NCBI GenBank assembly: GCA_022695795.1
Contig: MU404153.1
Coordinates: forward strand, 62,001-126,000
Source of the DNA: Biscogniauxia marginata
Taxonomy: Eukaryota > Ascomycota > Sordariomycetes > Xylariales > Xylariaceae
Length of the DNA stretch: 64,000 nt
Direction: 5' to 3'
A program made the position numbers and the translations under genes. Of this stretch, positions 1 through 11,867 are shown one piece after another. Numbering within the stretch: the stretch's first letter is position 1; each line of letters begins with the position of its first letter. The notes under the pieces were generated by a model. It saw only the letters and a program-made list of their open reading frames with translations, did not search any database and had not been told where the DNA came from.

Positions 1-935
1 TATTATAATGAAAGGACATTATTAAACTTGCCATGCAGGAAGCTAGAGGGGAGGTACCGGGAATAATTATGCATAAAGAGGTTTCTAGAATAAACCTGTT
101 CAGCGACTCAGGGGGCGGTGTTCCGATGGATAACTTGGACTACCACGAGGATAGGACAGTAATGCAACGATACGGGAACAGTAAGACCGGTAACTACCTT
201 CACGCTGTCGGGTTCGCGAGGCGCTTTGGGTCCGACGGTATTGCAAGCGTCCCCTTGAACCCGGGAAATTTGTAGTCGGAACTTTACCGGGACCGCGGCT
301 TTTTCATCAAGTTGGTAGTCAGGCTATTTTGCTACCCTACTCCAAATGGTGCCTGTGTCGAATTGTTCGCTGCATTTTCACCTGATATCAAGGCATCGAG
401 CGAGTCTGTAAGCTGGGGGAAGCGCTGCCCACCATCAAAACATTCACGTTATATTCTATAGACTCTAGATGACTAACTGCTGCTGTCTACTTAGTTGTAC
501 CGTTCGGAAGAATACTACCTATTCGAAAGGATCTGGCAGATTCAAGGAGAACAGAAGAAGAGGGCGGTGATGGAACAGCGCGAAAGTTCTGGGAGTGGTT
601 AGAGAACCAGATCAAGTGGTATCTCTAGCTATGCGATACTTATTAGTCTTTCCGCAGAATACTCGCAAGCGCTACATGGATCCATCCGGAATGCGTTATA
701 GAAATACTCGGGTTGACTATAGCCATTGGGTTTACAACCAATGTCCTGCTTTCACATACTTCTCAGTGGTATAAAAGGTTAGGACGATAAATTGATCACT
801 ACACCGGCCTTGGAAGTTTAATTAAGTATACCTTTACAAGTCTATACAATCTATTCTTGTGCCAAATCTCCACACATACCATATCAGTTAGTCTAGTTTA
901 ATAAAGCCAACCAGCATTGCCCAATAATGGCCCAT
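1..935. other. Intergenic, no supported gene
   Basis: Only short open frames without homology-like composition or splice context occur here. A TATA-like GTATAAAAGG lies near 768 but no credible coding region follows it. Nothing else was recognised. Confidence 0.5.
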
Positions 936-1580
936 CTATCCTGCGTCTGTTGAATACCTATCATAATAACGACTCGCTCTACTAGGGCCGCAATAACGTC
1001 TCTTCTTGGACATCGGCCCTATGTTCTTCAGGATCGAGTCAAAATCTGATGCTGGAGCTTTAGGCCTAACTATGTTTTCGTCAGCGGGTATCAAGCCCGA
1101 GGCGTCTGGGCATTTAATGCCCCTATACGGAGGAGGAGCAACAAGCTTTTCAACGGGTATCAAACCGGAAGAGTATGTGTGAACAGCAGGCTTTGCTCCA
1201 GGATGTGTATGCTCTACGACCTCCGGCAGCTCAGACTGGGCTGGCGAATATTTGCGACGGTGCGGGTACTTGAGGCCTTCTCTAACATTTGGGAATCGGC
1301 TTCGGATCATTGAGCTGGACTTTTTTAATCGGGAGGTGCTCGAGGCCACAGTGTAAGAGGTAGAGTTATCAACGGCATCTAGCTCAGCTGGGTAGCTCGC
1401 TATTGGGCTACCCTCTAACTCAACTGGCATGGTATCTGGTGCCGAAGCTTTTGATTCGAAATGGGCGCTTCTGGCAGCATTCCCAGAGATCTCGGAGTAC
1501 TGGTATGCATAGGGATCTGTAAATAACCAGTTACAACCCTGAGTGGCGGCTTGGGCCTTGAAAGAGGCTGTCGCAGACAT
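936..1580 (-). CDS. Uncharacterised 214-residue protein
   Basis: This is an intronless minus-strand frame starting at the ATG at 1580, the first ATG of a frame that is open a little further upstream. I do not recognise the family. The protein is Ser/Pro/Ala rich with no signal peptide or membrane segment. Its C-terminal half holds two related segments, SGLIPVEKLVAPPPYRGIKC and SGLIPADENIVRPKAPAS, which look like an internal duplication of a GLIP-(V/A)-(E/D) unit. A basic KKRR stretch follows close to the end and could serve nuclear import; that is inference. There is no partner gene to suggest a function. It could be a lineage-specific gene or a chance ORF. Its length and internal repeat favour a gene, while the lack of a recognisable domain keeps confidence low. 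Confidence 0.4.
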   Translation of the reverse strand: MSATASFKAQAATQGCNWLFTDPYAYQYSEISGNAARSAHFESKASAPDTMPVELEGSPIASYPAELDAVDNSTSYTVASSTSRLKKSSSMIRSRFPNVREGLKYPHRRKYSPAQSELPEVVEHTHPGAKPAVHTYSSGLIPVEKLVAPPPYRGIKCPDASGLIPADENIVRPKAPASDFDSILKNIGPMSKKRRYCGPSRASRYYDRYSTDAG

Positions 1581-2171
1581 ACCGATTAAGATTGGGTGAA
1601 AAGAAGCGGAGGTAAGAATATGTGGCACTTGGCATGATCAGAATATTGACGATAGAGGGAAAAATGTAGCATTCTTATGTTTTAGGTGTCTCTTTATCCA
1701 TTGACATTGCCACAATAGCAATGATTCTTTCTTTATGGAACCACTTGATAAATAAGGCTCTGAATCTTGCTCAAGGGAAATCTTTGTATGAGAGGAGCCG
1801 AGATCTCCTTTATAAGAACACAATGCCCTATTCGCCTTGTTCATGTCAAAGAGTTGCGTCTGGTCTGGATGGCCGGCATCGATGTGACATGATTGACATG
1901 TTGGAAATGTTGGGTCTTTCTTGTTAAACATGCATACCTAGTAGATGCATGGCCCCCATAGATAGATAAAATGGTGATGTATGCACATAACGGTAGTACA
2001 ATTACTAAGATACACCGGGACGTCATTACATCCCACCGCGGGGTTAAAATATTACCTTGGGTGACCTACAACTTACAACGCTCCAGCTCGACTTAGTTTG
2101 CACACAGCGCCCGCATTGGAAATCTCTCGGAGGCGAGAGCGCAACCACATGTTTGCGACAGCGCTCTAATC
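1581..2171. other. Intergenic; probable LTN1 promoter
   Basis: The small open frames on both strands overlap each other and have no supporting features. The stretch should hold the 5' region of the downstream listerin gene. I saw no clear TATA box. Confidence 0.4.
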
Positions 2172-5100
2172 ATGAGTCGGAGACCGGGCAAGTCTCGCGC
2201 TGCCAGTGGCAAGGCCTTCACGAGCTTCGGCGCCGGTAGCTTCGGTGCTTTCTCGACTGCCTCCAGCGGCACCAACCTCTCGTACCTCGCCGAGCCCCCA
2301 GACTTCTCTTCCGTCTCCGATGCTCATATTGTCGTCTGTCTCAAGAACCTACAGAAGAAAGATGCCACAACCAAGGCTAAAGCCCTCGAGGAGCTGGTAG
2401 CCTACGTCCAGGCCCATCCGTACGAGCAGGACGGCGGCACAGAAGAGCCCGTGTTGGAAGTTTGGGTGGGTGCAGTCGTCTTTGTCAAGAACCATCGTGT
2501 TCGGTTAGTAATCTGTATAATAGGTCCAACTGTATCCACGCATCTCAATAGACAATTCCCGACGCGTTCGCGAACTCTCCCACGCACTGCAATTCGAACT
2601 GATGAAGTCTGCCCGGAAGCGCATGGAGAAGCATGTCCCAAAGATTGTTGGCTCGTGGCTCGCTGGCACCTTCGACAGAGACCGTGCCGTGTCTAGAGTC
2701 GCTACAGAAGGTCTCTCATCCTTTCTTACTACTCCTGAGAAGGTTGCACAGTTTTGGAAGCGGTGTCAACAGCAGATCCTCGAGTATGCGTCCGGCGCGA
2801 TCAAGGAGACACCAGATACCTTGAGCGACCAGAGGTCCACCAGTGCCGACGATGCCGAAGCTAAATTCCATCGAGTGGTGTCAGGGGCTCTTGTGCTCGT
2901 TCTCAATCTGCTACAAAAGCTAGAACTTTCGGACATCGAGCAGTGTTTAGATATCTACGACCAATTCTTCGAGGACAACAAAGTATGGACTAGCGTCAGC
3001 ATCAACGATGCCGTTACGAGACGTCTCTCTTGTCAACTCTTATTGGCGTGTATGGAAAAGCGCCCAGGCCGGATAGGGGCCGATCTTGCACGCCTCAGCA
3101 AAGTTTTCATTGCCGACGGCCTGAAGAGCACCCAAGCCGGTTCTGCAACAGACTTCATTATTGCGTTGACGAAACTTACAGAGGGTCACCCTAGTGTGTG
3201 GACGTCTGAATATAGAGGGAAGAAACCACCAACTTCGCGTCTCAAAGCCTTCCTTGAGAAAGGCTCACAAGGAGGCACGACGAGGTATTGGGATGCACTA
3301 AGTCGGCTATTAGCCATTCTGCCAAATGGCATACTTCCAGAGGATTCGGACGGTGCTGTGAAGTTTATACAATCTATGAGATTAGGGCTCACAGGCCGCG
3401 ATGAACCTCGCACAAATGCCGTGGATGCCTGGTCCACGTACCTCGGCATCGCTAGACATTTTATCAAGACGACTCAATCCGCCGACGCTCGATTAAAGAT
3501 TGTCCAAGAGAGCATCTTTCCTCTCTCTGCGCATTACCTCCACCCAACACCCGAAACATCCATGTGGGTGTCGGGGAACCAACTCCCAATTTTGATTAAG
3601 GCGTATACGTCAACGGCAACATCTCCATTCGAAGATGTGGTTGAGGCGACCAGACTTGAGTGGAACCGCTTGAAAGATGATTTCAAGGAGCGCATTCGAC
3701 ATTCACTTCCAGAGACCTCTAAAGAACACCATAAATCCCAGAAGGCCATTGCCGATGAAGGTGAAAGATGGTTCTCCTTGACAGGTGCCATTTTGGATGC
3801 ACACGAGAGGACGGTTACGACGGATCGCCCAATCCCAGATATACCTGCACAACCCTCATTGGAACTGCTTGAGGAGAGCTTCAAACTGCTCCAGGCTAGA
3901 AATTGGAAGCCATTTGGTGCTGCCTCTATTGTAGAATCAGCGTTCAAGAAAGCTCCTATGATTTTCAAGTCATCTTCAGTTGGTGTAGGCAGCGTTATCG
4001 GCTTTCTAGAAGCCTCACTTTCTCAAGGCAGAGGGGATTTTCTCCAGTCGTCTAGTGCGCCTTTCATTCTTTCGAGCATAAGTCTATTAGGCGAAGTGGC
4101 TGAACAGAAGAAAGAATTTGAGAGAGTATGGAAAACAAATATTGCAGCACTCTTAGAATTGATAGAGGACTCAGAAGCTTTACCGGCACTAACTAAACTC
4201 ATATCCAGCAAACATGCGACCCTCTTTGCACAACAGGCCCCAACACTCCAGACGGAGCTAATAAAGCGGTGCTTGATATGCGCCGTTGGGAATAATGGAT
4301 CAAGCTGGGAGCTATTCGATGCTGTAGTTACTTTTGACATCTTGACGGAGCCGGCTGCAAAGAGATTAGTAAGGGAGCTCGCAATTCGCATCATCAATTC
4401 TCTTGGTCAACCCAATAAAGGTGTTCTTAGGGGGTTGCAGCTGATAGCCCAGAAGACACCTGAGTTATTGTCTCAGGACGGAGAAATCCACATGAGCCTA
4501 ATGGCAACCCTACTAAGTCTTTCAGAACGTCCTAGTTCTGACTCCGAAGTGGTTACGTTACAATCTTTAATGGAAAGCCCATCAAGCAGAGGGTCGCGTC
4601 TTCTCGCGCTCGTAAAGAACAACATTAATAAAGCCGATCCGAACTCATTCACGTAAGTTTTCATATACCACTTCGTAAAATAGACCATCGTCTAACTGTC
4701 CACTAGGGTTGCTACACTTGTTCAACAAGCTATGCAAGCTTACCAAACCATCGACGCGAGTAAAGATCAAAGCGGTGCGTTAATGGCTCTGGTACCAGAC
4801 GCGAGTATTTGGTGGCAGGAGCTCTGTATTCTGTTAGAAGAGCCAGTAGATCCATCTCTTGCCCTCACAAGTAGTCTTGGGGGTGCTTACTATCTCCCAA
4901 CCACAACGACTGCGACATCAGATAGAACAACACAGCGGGACAGGAACGGCTGTTCAATACCTGGGCGCATGGCCTTATACACGTCTATGCTCCTATCGTC
5001 CGGACTAAACTTTGACGAGTTGCCTCACTCCACCAAAGTTGACTTCATTATTAGCATGAGTTTGACAGCCGAATTAGCAGCAGATCAATTAACTATGATG

Positions 5101-7277
5101 AGTGAGAACACGGTCTGGAGTTCCTTATTTTCGGATAGTAATCTGTCAGATTCCGAGAGCCTACCCCCATCTATCCGCAAGGTGATCAATGGCATAGCCG
5201 AGAATGCCCCAGGATGGAGAGACGGCTCTGGAAGCGATCAATCGCGCCTGATACATGACGTGATCTATCGTTTGATCGAAGAAGCGAAAGCTCTCAACCC
5301 TCTGGGACTCTACTGTTCTCGCGCGTTGAACGAACTACTCCAAAGCTTAACAGAACACCATGGTTTCCCTTCAAGCGGAGAACAGTGGTTGACAAATCTA
5401 GGCGTACTAAAATGCAGCCCCGAGACTGTCTTTCCTGGAATCGCGGTCCTGAGTGGGCTCGGCGAAACAGTGTCTGCATCAAGGATAGTCAGCAACTTCT
5501 GTAATCGCTTGGTGAGCGATATTGCCGGCTCAAAGCTTCATGAGGAATCGACACTTTTCACTCTTGTGCTCCTCAATGCGTGTATGCAAATATACGATAT
5601 GGGCGAGTTGCCAGTGGCCAATAATCGACTTGTGTTTGCAGTAAAGCAGATTACTTCATGGCTGGACACCCCTGAAGATCTCGATTACCGCTTCGCTTCT
5701 GAAGTCTGTCGCAGTTTGCAGCGTCTTTTGCCATGCATCAAAGACGTGTATGGCTCCTATTGGGAGAATTCCCTGGACTTTTGTACCTACCTCTGGACGA
5801 AGGGGGTTACCCAACCTCTTGACCACCGCCTTCTGGAAATCCATGCTTCTCTGCGATTAATTTCAATCCTCGAGTCACTAGAAGACCCTAATGACGACCT
5901 GGTTGATGTTCTGCAATCTTCGGCAGAAAAGAGGTCAGCAGCTTTGATTGAGCTACTGAAACTTCCTAGGGATAGAAAGACACAACCCCTAGAGATTGTA
6001 GACTCGTTCATATGCCGGCAAGTTGAGAAATTGCCATTGCACCACGTCAAAGACCTTTCGGAATTGTACGGAATAGTTGCGAGCGACTCGCGCTCAATCC
6101 AAACAGCAGCCTTCACGCTTCTCAATAAAGTGATTCCAGCTGCGCAAGAACAAATTTCGGTAGACGTCCTTCTTGAAAAGAACGACGCTCGTCTTCCAGA
6201 TGAACTTCTGTCTCTCCTGCTTGACGCACCCACCCTTGATGCTTATCCCGAGGACGTCCTAACCCAATTCCCAACACCTATTCGGTCCTATCTCTTGTCT
6301 TGGAAATTAGTGTTCGCTTCATTCCACGCTGCTTCCTTCAAGGTCCGCAGTGATTATGCCGAGCACTTAAAGGCTGCAAACTACATTGACCCCTTATTGG
6401 AGTTCACTTTCGACGTGTTAGGACACTCTGCGGCTGACGGACTTAATTTGGATAAAGCTAACTTCACGTCCGAACATATCCGTGAATATGACCTGAAACT
6501 TGCCGATGCGGAATCAGAGGAAAGGAATATGCAGTGGCTCCTCATCCATCTATTCTACCTTGTACTCAAGTACGTCCCTGACCTTTTCAAATCATGGCAT
6601 ATCAACTGCCGCTCAAAGCAAACCAAGATCGCGGTCGAGGCGTGGATGACCAAGTACTTCTCACCAATCATCATATTAGATACTCTTGACGACGTGTCGA
6701 AATGGAATTTGGAGCAGGAACCTCCCGTAGATGGTGGGAAGGAGCTAATTGTCAAGGTCAGCCGTGCCGCAAAGGAGGTTACAGCTGGTTACGATGTGGA
6801 TGAGCTTCAGGCTTCTATCGCCATTCGCCTACCGCAGGAATACCCGCTCGAAGGGGTGACTGTCGTCGGGTTAAATCGGGTCGCGGTCAACGAAAGGAAG
6901 TGGCAGAGCTGGATCATGACTACGCAGGGTGTCATTACGTTTTCGGTAAGTTGTCCCTATAGAATTTCGTCATCGACAATGTTCTCACGATACTGACAAT
7001 ATCCAATTTCAAGGGCGGGAGCATCATCGACGGCTTAACGACGTTCCGCCGCAACATCGTGGGCGCATTGAAGGGTCAAAGCGAGTGCGCCATCTGCTAT
7101 AGCATCATCAGCAGTGACAAGAAGATGCCCGACAAACGCTGTCAGACCTGCAAGAATCTCTTTCATCGCACCTGCCTATACAAGTGGTTCCAAACCAGTA
7201 ACCAGAACACTTGTCCGCTGTGCCGGAATCCGATTGATTACCCCGGTGCGGATACCAGGGCGAGGAGGGCTGCTTGA
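2172..7277 (+). CDS. LTN1: Listerin E3 ubiquitin ligase (ribosome quality control)
   Basis: Exons as read: 2172-2503, 2552-4652, 4707-6945 and 7014-7277, about 1645 residues, the usual listerin length. Introns are 48, 54 and 68 nt with GTTAGT, GTAAGT and GTAAGT donors. In the known family, Ltn1 ubiquitinates nascent chains stuck on 60S subunits. The N-terminus carries the conserved TNLSYLAEPPDFSSVSDAH block, followed by a long HEAT-like helical body, a C-terminal RWD-like region (QEYPLEGVTVVGLNRVAVNE) and a terminal RING with ECAIC, RCQTC, LFHRTC and CPLCR metal ligands. The frame of exon 1 (starting at 2172) does not join exon 2 directly: the conserved DNSRRVRELSHALQFELMK can only be read after a +1 shift near 2466-2472, in the run GGGTGGGTGCAG. 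This may be a true frameshift, an assembly error or an unrecognised splice event. The family call is very secure; the integrity of exon 1 is not. Confidence 0.93.
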
Positions 7278-8413
7278 GAAGAAAAAAAAGAAATGGGGTG
7301 TGGTACTATGTAAAATAGAGATAAAAAGGCGCGGCCATTTTGAGAATTTTAAAGAAAAGAAAACTTATCAAGATGGGATCAGCCTTGATTCGCTCTGATT
7401 ACATACGGGTGAACGCAATACTTTAGCTCCGGATGATACTCCTTACGCGATAGGAACTTCTTGACACAGCGCCTCTTTAGCGTCCGCTCCCGCCTCTCCA
7501 ATCCCGAGCTTGACCTTGACTTCGACCTCAAAGATGAACCACTCCAGAGAAAGCCCCCCTACGCGACTGTTCCTGGCGAAACCGGATCCTCCAGGTTCTC
7601 TTCATATATCGTAGGCTAGCCCCAATCTACCTCCTTAAATTTGACATCCTCCGTGGCCGTGATAAACATAGACGGGTGTATCTACAAGGGTATATGGCTT
7701 GCTATATAGTCCTCTACGGCCTCTTATGTATATATATCTCTACATAATATGTATGATGGTTGGTAAAGAAATTCAATCTTTAATCTTTACAAAGCCACGT
7801 AGAACATCCAACCCGAATATTATAGTTCCCATTAGAGCATTAATCAATATCCGTAAACAAGTCTTAAGGTGCGGCCTTAGCGCACTGCTATCAGGCATGG
7901 GTGCTTTACAATATGATGTTACTTGTATCACTGACAGTGAAATGACTTACAATACATTCTAAGATTTCTTTTCTCTATGGAACCCTGACTGATCCTCAGC
8001 TACTGGGGAGAAACACAGTGCATTCTCGGGCTTAACAGCAAGGTCATTTTATATCAGACTTGGTCCTTTCAGATACTGCCGAAATATATGTCGCCGACGC
8101 TCCCGGCTCTTCCCTCTGTCGTTGTCACCCCTGTTTACCTATACACCCCTATTTCCGATGCTCCTGATCTCAATAATAACGCAAGAGATTGAAAGAGCTT
8201 TGTTGTCGAAAAGTTCTTCCACTTAGGGGAAATTACTGACTAAAGAATTGCCAGGGGAGTGGTAGTTGAAACGCAATGATCTAACCTTAGAATAGTATTT
8301 CTGCTGGTACCTGCCGTAGAGAGTGATGGTAGGGGTATTGTTGTTTTGAATTGAGAGCACAATCGTAGCCGTTATCATTCATGGGTATCTATCATACAAA
8401 TCCCGGCCCCCCT
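7278..8413. other. Intergenic, possible coding relic at 7448-7617
   Basis: This is the 3' side of both LTN1 and the GH28 gene (convergent). One plus-strand stretch at about 7448-7617 is open for over 50 codons with gene-like composition (SRLSNPELDLDFDLKDEP) but has no ATG and is preceded by two in-frame TGA codons. The rest shows nothing. Confidence 0.35.
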
Positions 8414-9973
8414 TTAGAACGTCGGACTGGCCGTAGCCAGCGGGACCTCGCATGTGTTCGCGAGCGCCGCCTTAGCCTCCTCCGTATCGGCGCTCACGCA
8501 CGCTAGGCCGATGTCGCCTTTCACGCCGTCGCAAATAACGACCGCCTCGCTGCTGCCGCCGCACGGAGACGTAACGTTGAAGTTCTTGAAGGTAATGTTC
8601 TCGCATACCGCGTCGGGGTTCGTCGAGCACGTCAGGCTCGCCACCGCCGTGCCGTACTTGCCGCTCGTGTAGCCTGAGAAGTTCTCGAACAGAATGTTGG
8701 TGATATTCATACGCGATGGATATTGCTCGCATTCCTCCTTGTCAATCTGGACATAGTGATGTCAGCTTTTACACGCCTACAGACATTCGCGGAAAAAAAG
8801 AGAAAGAAACGAAATCTCTTTGCTGCTTTCGCAATATAACTCTATGGGGTTTTGGCAAGCTTACATTGAAATAACACGAGTCGAGGAAGGCCGCGTATTC
8901 GTTATTGGCCTGCCAGAAATTCCTACCATTGTGTTAGCAAGTGATCTCATAGCAACAGTAAATCAAACAACATACCGGAAAGTGATATTATCTATAAAAC
9001 CATATCCTACATCCGGGCCGGCCCAAGTCTTTAGGCGAGCGCCGTGCTGGCCGTTAAGCAGCCACACGTTCTCGATCACGACGTCCTGGATGAAGCTCTT
9101 CTCGCCGGCGTACTGGCCCACCGACCCCATCGACTGGCCGTGGGTGCCGTTGCAATACATCGTGTCAACGTGCACGTTTGTCGCGTTCGACTTTGGCGAG
9201 AAGCAATCGTCGCCGATGTTGACCCAGACGCGCTCGACCGTGACGTCCTCGACGTTGAGCGAGTCGAAGAAGTCGGTGTTCTTGGGCAGTGCGGTGGCGT
9301 TGTTGGATTCGGCCGTGCACGCGACGTCCCGGAAGGTGACACCCTGCGACGTGACGATGAAGTTGGTCCAGCACGGCGAGTCCTTCTCGTGTATGCCCTC
9401 GATGGCGAGGTTGGTCGCATTCTCGGCGTAGAACAGGATCGGCCGCAGGTACTCGTTGTCCGGGTCCAGGATCTCGAGCCCAGCAAACTCGTTCCACCAC
9501 CTCTGGCCATTGCCATTGAGCACGCCCGAGCCGTAGAGCTTGATATCACTACCTCCCCACTTCCAGAACATGATCGAGTTCTGGAAGGGGTGGCGGAAGG
9601 CATTGGCTTGCCAGTACGGCGTGTCGTTTGTGAACTTGACCTCACCATCCCAATGGACATGAACGTCTTTTAGGAACGTCAAGTCCAGCGGCTTGCCGAT
9701 GATGTATAGCTCGTCCTTGGGGAGGTATAATGTGCCGCCGTTATTCGCCTTCTCAAGACCAGCCAAAAACGCATCAGCCACATCGTCGGTATCATCTTGA
9801 GAGGAGCGAATTTTGACGATTGGTCTGTGACCGTGGTAGACTGTTGCACTCTTATACGGATGCTTCTCACGGAACTCGTCAAGACTTCGAGGGACGTTTG
9901 CTGGCAGTTCGACGTGGTTTGCAAGCGTGCCGGCAAGTGTTGAAAGCACGAAGGGGAAGCTTGAGAAGCGCAT
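8414..9973 (-). CDS. Secreted exopolygalacturonase, glycoside hydrolase family 28
   Basis: Exons (minus): 9973-8976, 8922-8865 and 8746-8414; 462 residues, normal for fungal exo-PGs. The two introns (53 and 118 nt) begin GTATGT and GTAAGC. Splicing restores the conserved run ITFRNFWQANNEYAAFLDSC. Residues 1-18 form a signal peptide. GH28 signatures are NTDFFD (232-237), GDDC (254-257), GTHGQSMGS (276-284) and RLKTW (313-317), equivalent to the family's NTD, DD, GHG and RIK catalytic motifs. Many N-X-S/T sites fit secretion. The family hydrolyses pectic polymers from the chain end with inversion; exo specificity is inferred from the overall resemblance and is less certain than the fold. It stands alone, with no other pectinase nearby. 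A CreA-like site lies about 110 nt upstream of the start. Confidence 0.93.
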
Positions 9974-10964
9974 ATTGACTGAGTGAAAGCAATGCGGATG
10001 ACTGAGGAATCCTAGGGGAGCCGAAGAGCTGGAAGAACAGCAAAGCTAGGTCTTCCGAGAGAAGAGCTCAGTCTTTATGATCCCCCCAGCTCTAGTTGGC
10101 CCCCCATTCCGGCTACCGGCTCGTTGGGATGCTTGAGACAACGACTAATATAGTCACCTCCAACACAGGATACTGAAGCTCGAGAATACCACCGTCAATA
10201 TCGCTTCCACCTATCAGGAGGTGCTACCATGCAAGAAAGGGGCGAGACACCACATTGAGAGATGCGAGGCTCAGTTAGTTAGCGGAAAGCTTACCGTAGA
10301 CAAGCCTTCTGGACCTCAATAGGGTTACGGGTACGGAAATTGTGCCAATGGGGCCAATCTTGGCGGCGATCATGATTGATGGAAGTTTCAAGGGTTCAGA
10401 CGGAGGAGATCGAGATAAACTCCGCAAAGCTGTCTTTCTCCACACCAACCCCAACGGCCCCCGCAGAAGTAATACCAGTCGGCTCAAACTACTGTAGCCC
10501 TGATGTTGTTATTCTTGTAGCTTGTTGATGCCAAGGTCGGGGAATGGAAATTAGCTTCAGTCGATCTGAAGGCGAGGCACTCCTAATGCCATGTCTCGTC
10601 GGGAAGTTCATGTAAGGTATGTAGTTTTGTTGTAATAATGAGAATCGATGTCGCTGGCTGGGGCTGGGGATGGCAAAAAAAAAAACAAAAAAAGGGGGGA
10701 GGGCAGGGGGGAGGGCTTTAAACGTAGCAGTAGGAGGAATAGCTTTGGATAACCAGCCAGCTCAATACTTGATACAATACGAGGAAGTGTTAGGGAGGCC
10801 ATTCATCCGACTTGTGTGTCATGCCAGCGAAGTAGGGAATAATGAAGTCTTAATCTGAAGCAGTCAAGTACTCAGATAAGCCGTGCAATTTATATTGATG
10901 ATCCCCAACATAACACGCAAAGACGCCTCATATATAGACGGACATACTACTTACCTGTCACTGA
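9974..10964. other. Intergenic, GH28 promoter side
   Basis: This is the 5' region of the GH28 gene and the 3' flank of the enoyl-CoA hydratase gene. It contains a purine run near 10670-10715. No supportable gene was seen. Confidence 0.45.
10084..10089 (-). promoter_or_regulatory. CreA-like site upstream of GH28
   Basis: On the minus strand the sequence reads CTGGGG within GCTGGGGGG, matching the CreA consensus SYGGRG, about 110 nt before the start codon. Carbon-catabolite repression of pectinases by CreA is well known; that this single short site is functional is inference. Confidence 0.3.
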
Positions 10965-11867
10965 CTACAGCTTACTATCCTTCCAAACCGGCTTCCGCCG
11001 CTCCACGAAGCTCCTCACGCCCTTCACCATATTCTCCTCCTTCTCCATGCGTCCGTACCAGCCCTCCTTCAGCAGCTCCGTCGCTTGCACGGGCCCCACG
11101 CCCTCCCAGCCCATCTTGACACCCTCGCGGCTCACGATCACCGCGTCCGGCGAGTTCCCCGCGATCTGCTCCGCCCACCTCAGCGCGGCCTTCACTACCG
11201 CGTCCTCCTCCCCTGGCTCGTCCACGACCTCGTTGACGAGCCCCCACTCGCGCATCTCCGCCGCCGTGTACCGCTTCCCGGACAGCGATATCTCCATGGC
11301 GCGCTGCCGGCCGACGCTCTGCGCGAGGCGAGGCAGCCCGCCCGCGACGGCGATCACGCCGATGGTGACCTCGGGAAGGGCGAAGGCGGCGCCCGCCGAC
11401 GCGACGACGAGGTCGCAGTTGATCACCATCTCCATGCCGCCGCCGAGGCAGAGGCCGTTGACGGCAGCGATGATGGGTTTCTTGCCGCCGCGGTTGCTGA
11501 GCCCCCCGAAGCCGCCCGTCGGGAATCGGTCTCTCGGCCTGTCTCGCGCGGCCGCGGACTGGGATGAGACGCCATTAGCGGCGGCAGCAGAAGAATTGAT
11601 ACTGTCCCACTCCTTCAGGTCGGCGCCGGCGCAGAAGGCACGTCCCGAGCCGGTAAGCACGGCGCACCGGAGCGCAGGCTCGTCGTCGAACCAGTCCCAC
11701 AGCCGCTCGAGGGCGAAGTGCTGCGGCCGTGGAATAGCGTTGAGCTGTTTGGTGCGGTTGAGGGTCACGAGAAGAATGTGAGTTGCTGGGAACGAGATGA
11801 GGGTGTGCAGCACGGGAGGAGGAGTAGTGGTGATCCAGGGGGGTAACTGGGTTGAGGCTGCGACCAT
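10965..11867 (-). CDS. Peroxisomal enoyl-CoA hydratase/isomerase
   Basis: Intronless, 300 residues, the usual crotonase length. It carries the family's acyl-CoA and oxyanion-hole elements: GRAFCAGADLKEW and AAVNGLCLGGGMEM, followed by the active-site segment ALPEVTIGV and the helix region GLPRLAQSVGRQRAMEISLSG. The C-terminus is SKL, a canonical PTS1 peroxisomal targeting signal, so the enzyme probably works in peroxisomal beta-oxidation or in a peroxisomal step of secondary metabolism. An Ala/Ser-rich insertion (about residues 93-115) sits between the first oxyanion loop and the second. Exact substrate and hydratase versus isomerase activity cannot be told from sequence. No pathway neighbours are present. 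The start at 11867 is the first in-frame ATG and precedes the domain by a normal distance. Confidence 0.92.
   Translation of the reverse strand: MVAASTQLPPWITTTPPPVLHTLISFPATHILLVTLNRTKQLNAIPRPQHFALERLWDWFDDEPALRCAVLTGSGRAFCAGADLKEWDSINSSAAAANGVSSQSAAARDRPRDRFPTGGFGGLSNRGGKKPIIAAVNGLCLGGGMEMVINCDLVVASAGAAFALPEVTIGVIAVAGGLPRLAQSVGRQRAMEISLSGKRYTAAEMREWGLVNEVVDEPGEEDAVVKAALRWAEQIAGNSPDAVIVSREGVKMGWEGVGPVQATELLKEGWYGRMEKEENMVKGVRSFVERRKPVWKDSKL

Noticed and set aside
33..275. 80-codon frame at the left edge
   Set aside because: No domain, no splice context, and composition like the surrounding noncoding DNA.
8820..9673. Plus-strand frames of up to about 200 codons
   Set aside because: They lie opposite the GH28 coding exons and are by-products of its codon bias.
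11047..11781. 244-codon plus-strand frame
   Set aside because: Antisense to the enoyl-CoA hydratase, Ser/Pro/Ala low-complexity translation caused by GC-rich codons.
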